In this document: piece by piece, positions 61,291 through 64,000 of the stretch
How positions within the stretch are numbered: position 1 is the first letter of the stretch
How the letters are laid out: each line of letters begins with the position of its first letter
Assembly (NCBI RefSeq): GCF_014200395.1
Contig: NZ_JACHBS010000001.1
Location: 2,484,916-2,548,915 of the forward strand
Length of the DNA: 64,000 nt
Source: Microcella frigidaquae
GTDB lineage: Bacteria; Actinomycetota; Actinomycetes; Actinomycetales; Microbacteriaceae
Direction of reading: 5' to 3'
Position numbers and translations under genes: made by a program
The notes under the pieces: generated by a model
Database searches by the model: none
What the model was told of the DNA's origin: nothing
Seen by the model: only the letters and a program-made list of their open reading frames with translations

Positions 61291-62751
61291 ATGGAGCGTA
61301 TGCGGCGCGGCCTCCTCGAGCACCCGATCGCGGCGCCGCCGAGCGCCGAGGCGCTGCTCGTCGCGCTCGATGCCGCGCACCCCGGTGCCGCGGGGCTCGT
61401 CTGGCTCGACTCGGGCGAGGGCGCGACGCGCGGTACGAGCCTCGTCGCGCTCGGCGAGCCGGTGCTGTTCGACCCCGATGCCCCCGTGCTGCCGCAGCTC
61501 CGGGCGACGCTCGACGCGCTCGCGGCCCCGCCGCACGGAGGGGCCGCGGGGCGACAGCCGGCGGGCCCGCTCGGGCTCATCGGCTGGTTCGGGTACGAGC
61601 TGCGCGCCGAGACCATGCAGATGCCCGCACCCGCCGTAGCGCCCGAGCACCGTGCCGCGTGGCTGCTCGTCGACCGCGGGGTGCTGTTCGACCATGCCAC
61701 GGGGGAGGCGCGGCTGATCGCGCTCGACCCCTCCGGGCGGGGCTGGCAGGGCGAGCTCGCCGCGTGGCGGCAGCGGATGCTCGCGCTCGCCGCGCGCGCG
61801 AGCGATGCATCCCCGCCGCCGGTCGCGGAGCCGCCCGCGCTGGGCCCGCTCGTCGACCGTGACGACGACGCCCACTACGCGCGGATGGTCGCCCGGTGCC
61901 AGGAGTTCATCCGCGAGGGTGAGGCGTACCAGCTGTGCCTGACCACGCAGACCGCGGTCGAGACGCTCGACGGCTCCCCGCTCGACGCGGTCGCGCTGTA
62001 CCGGCGGCTGCGGCGCGGCAGTCCGGCCCACCACGGGGCGCTGCTGCGCGTCGACGGCGTGAGCCTGCTCAGCGCGAGCCCCGAGACCTTCCTGCGCGTC
62101 GCCGACGGAATCGTGCAGACCCGGCCCATCAAGGGAACGCGGCCGCGGTCGCCGGAGCCCGAGCGGGATGCGGCGCTCGCCGCCGAGCTCGCCGCGAACG
62201 ACAAGGAGCAGGCGGAGAACCTCATGATCGTCGACCTCATGCGCAACGACCTCGCGCGTGTGAGCGAGGTCGGCTCGGTCGTCGTGACCGGGCTGCACGA
62301 GGTCGAGAGCTACGCGCACGTGCACCAGCTGGTCAGCACGGTCGAGGGGCGCCTGCGGGAGGGGCTCGACGCGCTCGACGCGGTCGCGGCGTGCTTCCCG
62401 GCCGGGTCGATGACGGGGGCGCCCAAGCGTCGGGCGATCGAGCTGCTGGACGGTGGTGTGAAGAGCGGCGGTGACGGGCGCGGCGGCGTGGGGCACGGCG
62501 GGCTCGAGCGCGGCCCGCGTGGCATCTACTCCGGCGCGTTCGGCTACCTCGGGCTCGATGGAGGAGCCGACCTGGCCATGGTCATCCGCAGCATCGTCGT
62601 CGAGGGCGGCCGTGCCACGGTGGGAGCCGGGGGCGGCGTGACCGCGCTGAGCGTGCCCGCGGCCGAGGTCGCCGAGATGCGGCTCAAGGCCGCCGCGCTG
62701 CTGCGGGCGCTCGGGGTGGAGCGGGAGGAGAGCGGCCGCGGCCCGCGGTAA
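61291..62751 (+). CDS. pabB: Aminodeoxychorismate synthase component I (PabB-like)
   Basis: A chorismate-binding enzyme of about 486 aa. Motifs: [67 protein letters not shown] and [17 protein letters not shown]. With glutamine or ammonia it converts chorismate to aminodeoxychorismate. Anthranilate synthase component I is the alternative; the divergent lyase gene favours PabB. Start uncertain: ATG at 61291, or ATG at 61300 if the TACCAT at 61287-61292 is a -10 for a leaderless message. Confidence 0.85.
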   Translation: MERMRRGLLEHPIAAPPSAEALLVALDAAHPGAAGLVWLDSGEGATRGTSLVALGEPVLFDPDAPVLPQLRATLDALAAPPHGGAAGRQPAGPLGLIGWFGYELRAETMQMPAPAVAPEHRAAWLLVDRGVLFDHATGEARLIALDPSGRGWQGELAAWRQRMLALAARASDASPPPVAEPPALGPLVDRDDDAHYARMVARCQEFIREGEAYQLCLTTQTAVETLDGSPLDAVALYRRLRRGSPAHHGALLRVDGVSLLSASPETFLRVADGIVQTRPIKGTRPRSPEPERDAALAAELAANDKEQAENLMIVDLMRNDLARVSEVGSVVVTGLHEVESYAHVHQLVSTVEGRLREGLDALDAVAACFPAGSMTGAPKRRAIELLDGGVKSGGDGRGGVGHGGLERGPRGIYSGAFGYLGLDGGADLAMVIRSIVVEGGRATVGAGGGVTALSVPAAEVAEMRLKAAALLRALGVEREESGRGPR

Positions 62752-62816
62752 TCTGGGGGTTCTGCCCCCGCGACCCGGAGCGGGCATCCCGACGTGAATC
62801 GAAACGAGACCGAGCC

Positions 62817-64000
62817 GTGACCGACGAGCAGCACGACGACCTGCACCGCGACGAGAACGCGTACGACTTCGCCCGCATCGAGGCGCGCTGGGCGCCGGTG
62901 TGGGATGCCCTCCAGCCGTTCACCGTCGACGAGAACGACAGCAAGCCGCGCAGGTACGTGCTCGACATGTTCCCGTACCCCTCGGGCGACCTGCACATGG
63001 GTCACGCCGAGGTGTACGCGCTCGGCGACGTCGTCGCTCGCTACTGGCGTCAGCAGGGCTTCAGCGTGCTGCACCCGATCGGCTGGGACAGCTTCGGCCT
63101 GCCCGCCGAGAACGCCGCCATCAAGCGCGGCGCCGACCCCCGCGAGTGGACCTACGCCAACATCGCCCAGCAGCGCGCGTCGATGCAGCGCTACGCGACG
63201 AGCTTCGACTGGAGCCGCGTACTGCACACCTCCGACCCCGAGTACTACCGCTGGAACCAGTGGCTGTTCCTGCGCATGTATGAGAAGGGCCTCGCCTACC
63301 GCAAGGCCAGCTGGGTCAACTGGTGCCCCAACGACCAGACGGTGCTCGCCAACGAGCAGGTCGTCGACGGTGCCTGCGAGCGCTGCGGCGCGATCGCCGA
63401 GAAGAAGAAGCTGACCCAGTGGTACTTCAAGATCACCGACTACGCCGACCGGCTGCTCGATGACCTGAACCAGCTCGAGGGCTCGTGGCCCTCGAAGGTG
63501 CTGACGATGCAGCGCAACTGGATCGGCCGCTCGACCGGTGCCGACGTCGACTTCGTCATCGAGGGCCACCACAGCCCGGTGACCGTCTTCACGACGCGCC
63601 CCGACACGCTCTTCGGCGCGACCTTCATGGTCGTCGCCCCCGACAGCGACCTCGCCGCGGAGCTTGCCTCGGGCTCGACCCCCGAGGTGCGCATGCGGTT
63701 CCAGGCGTACCTCGAGGAGGTGCAGAAGAAGACCGAGATCGATCGGCAGGACACGACGCGCGAGAAGACCGGCGTTTTCCTCGACCGCTGGGCGATCAAT
63801 CCGGTCAACGGCGAGCGCATCCCCGTGTGGGCCGCCGACTACGTGCTCGCCGACTACGGCCACGGCGCGATCATGGCCGTGCCCGCGCACGACCAGCGCG
63901 ACCTCGACTTCGCGATCGCGCACGGGCTGCCGGTGAAGGTCGTCGTCGACACCAACGCGCCCGTCACCGGCGCGATCCCCGTCATCACGCCCGAGATGCT
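62817..64000 (+). CDS. leuS: Leucyl-tRNA synthetase, N-terminal part (runs off window)
   Basis: The first 394 codons are present. [20 protein letters not shown] holds the HIGH-type ATP motif (HMGH), and [18 protein letters not shown] with CERCG forms the zinc-binding insertion. The editing (CP1) domain follows from [11 protein letters not shown] through [14 protein letters not shown] and [15 protein letters not shown]. The KMSKS loop and anticodon-binding part lie beyond the window. It charges tRNA-Leu and is essential. Translation begins at a GTG; a GTG further upstream is in a frame that ends at once. Confidence 0.95.
   Translation, partial: MTDEQHDDLHRDENAYDFARIEARWAPVWDALQPFTVDENDSKPRRYVLDMFPYPSGDLHMGHAEVYALGDVVARYWRQQGFSVLHPIGWDSFGLPAENAAIKRGADPREWTYANIAQQRASMQRYATSFDWSRVLHTSDPEYYRWNQWLFLRMYEKGLAYRKASWVNWCPNDQTVLANEQVVDGACERCGAIAEKKKLTQWYFKITDYADRLLDDLNQLEGSWPSKVLTMQRNWIGRSTGADVDFVIEGHHSPVTVFTTRPDTLFGATFMVVAPDSDLAAELASGSTPEVRMRFQAYLEEVQKKTEIDRQDTTREKTGVFLDRWAINPVNGERIPVWAADYVLADYGHGAIMAVPAHDQRDLDFAIAHGLPVKVVVDTNAPVTGAIPVITPEM

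Overview
The window reads as a chromosomal segment of a high-GC actinobacterium, most likely a member of the Microbacteriaceae. The reasons are the very high GC, GTG/TTG starts, ATGA/GTGA start-stop overlaps, several DUF2510 membrane proteins, a DUF3516 helicase, a TM0106-type RecB nuclease/helicase and putative leaderless starts just downstream of TANNNT hexamers. No tRNA, rRNA, CRISPR array or integrase was seen. This assignment is by recognition only.

Layout. 1-2.5 kb: a partial HicB-like antitoxin, a DnaQ-like exonuclease with BRCT domain, and a possible DUF3800-like gene. 2.54-3.95 kb: IS256-family copy 1. 4.05-7.7 kb: a tightly coupled four-gene operon (vWA protein, unknown, HDAC-family deacetylase, unknown) behind a strong promoter and a structured leader. 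7.8-24.6 kb: a type 1 BREX phage-defence operon, brxA-brxB-brxC-pglX-[Shedu-like nuclease]-pglZ-brxL-[Ser/Thr kinase]. Its pglX is cut by IS copy 2, brxA seems to start at a non-canonical ATT, and BrxL carries an MIT_C-like C-terminus in place of the usual Lon-like one. 24.7-27.3 kb: a DUF2130 gene broken by IS copy 3, an internal deletion and a frameshift. 27.3-29.2 kb: a Fic protein with a small antitoxin-like partner, a hypothetical gene and an RHH remnant. 29.2-34.4 kb: an ADP-ribose-themed cluster (UDG-like gene, ARPP-1-type gene with a nonsense codon, ADP-ribosylglycohydrolase/phosphatase fusion, second vWA gene, NrtR-type Nudix regulator). 34.5-64 kb: mostly core-like genes (HtpX-like protease, collagen-like protein, VapBC-like pair, dodecin, RecB-type helicase, lipase, CPBP protease, sugar ABC operon with kinase/SDR/DeoR and a divergent BtpA-like gene, DUF3516 helicase, three clustered DUF2510 proteins, pabC/pabB and the start of leuS).

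Two systems deserve attention. First, the clusters at 4.2-7.7 kb and 29.2-34.4 kb appear to form one regulon. An identical-pattern 16-bp site, CGC-N5-CGCGCTAA, lies in the promoter of the first operon, in the divergent promoter of the second cluster, and directly upstream of the nrtR-like gene. Each cluster also has a similar vWA protein. The BREX/toxin island lies between them, as if inserted into an older ADP-ribose/NAD locus. Second, the BREX operon is unusual in holding a Shedu-family nuclease between pglX and pglZ and a kinase after brxL. IS copy 2 splits the PglX methyltransferase between its SAM-binding and NPPY motifs, so the system is probably inactive or altered. Removing the IS with one target copy would restore a continuous frame.

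The three IS copies are each exactly 1410 bp, nearly identical, and each has its own 8-9 bp target duplication, so they are three recent independent insertions.
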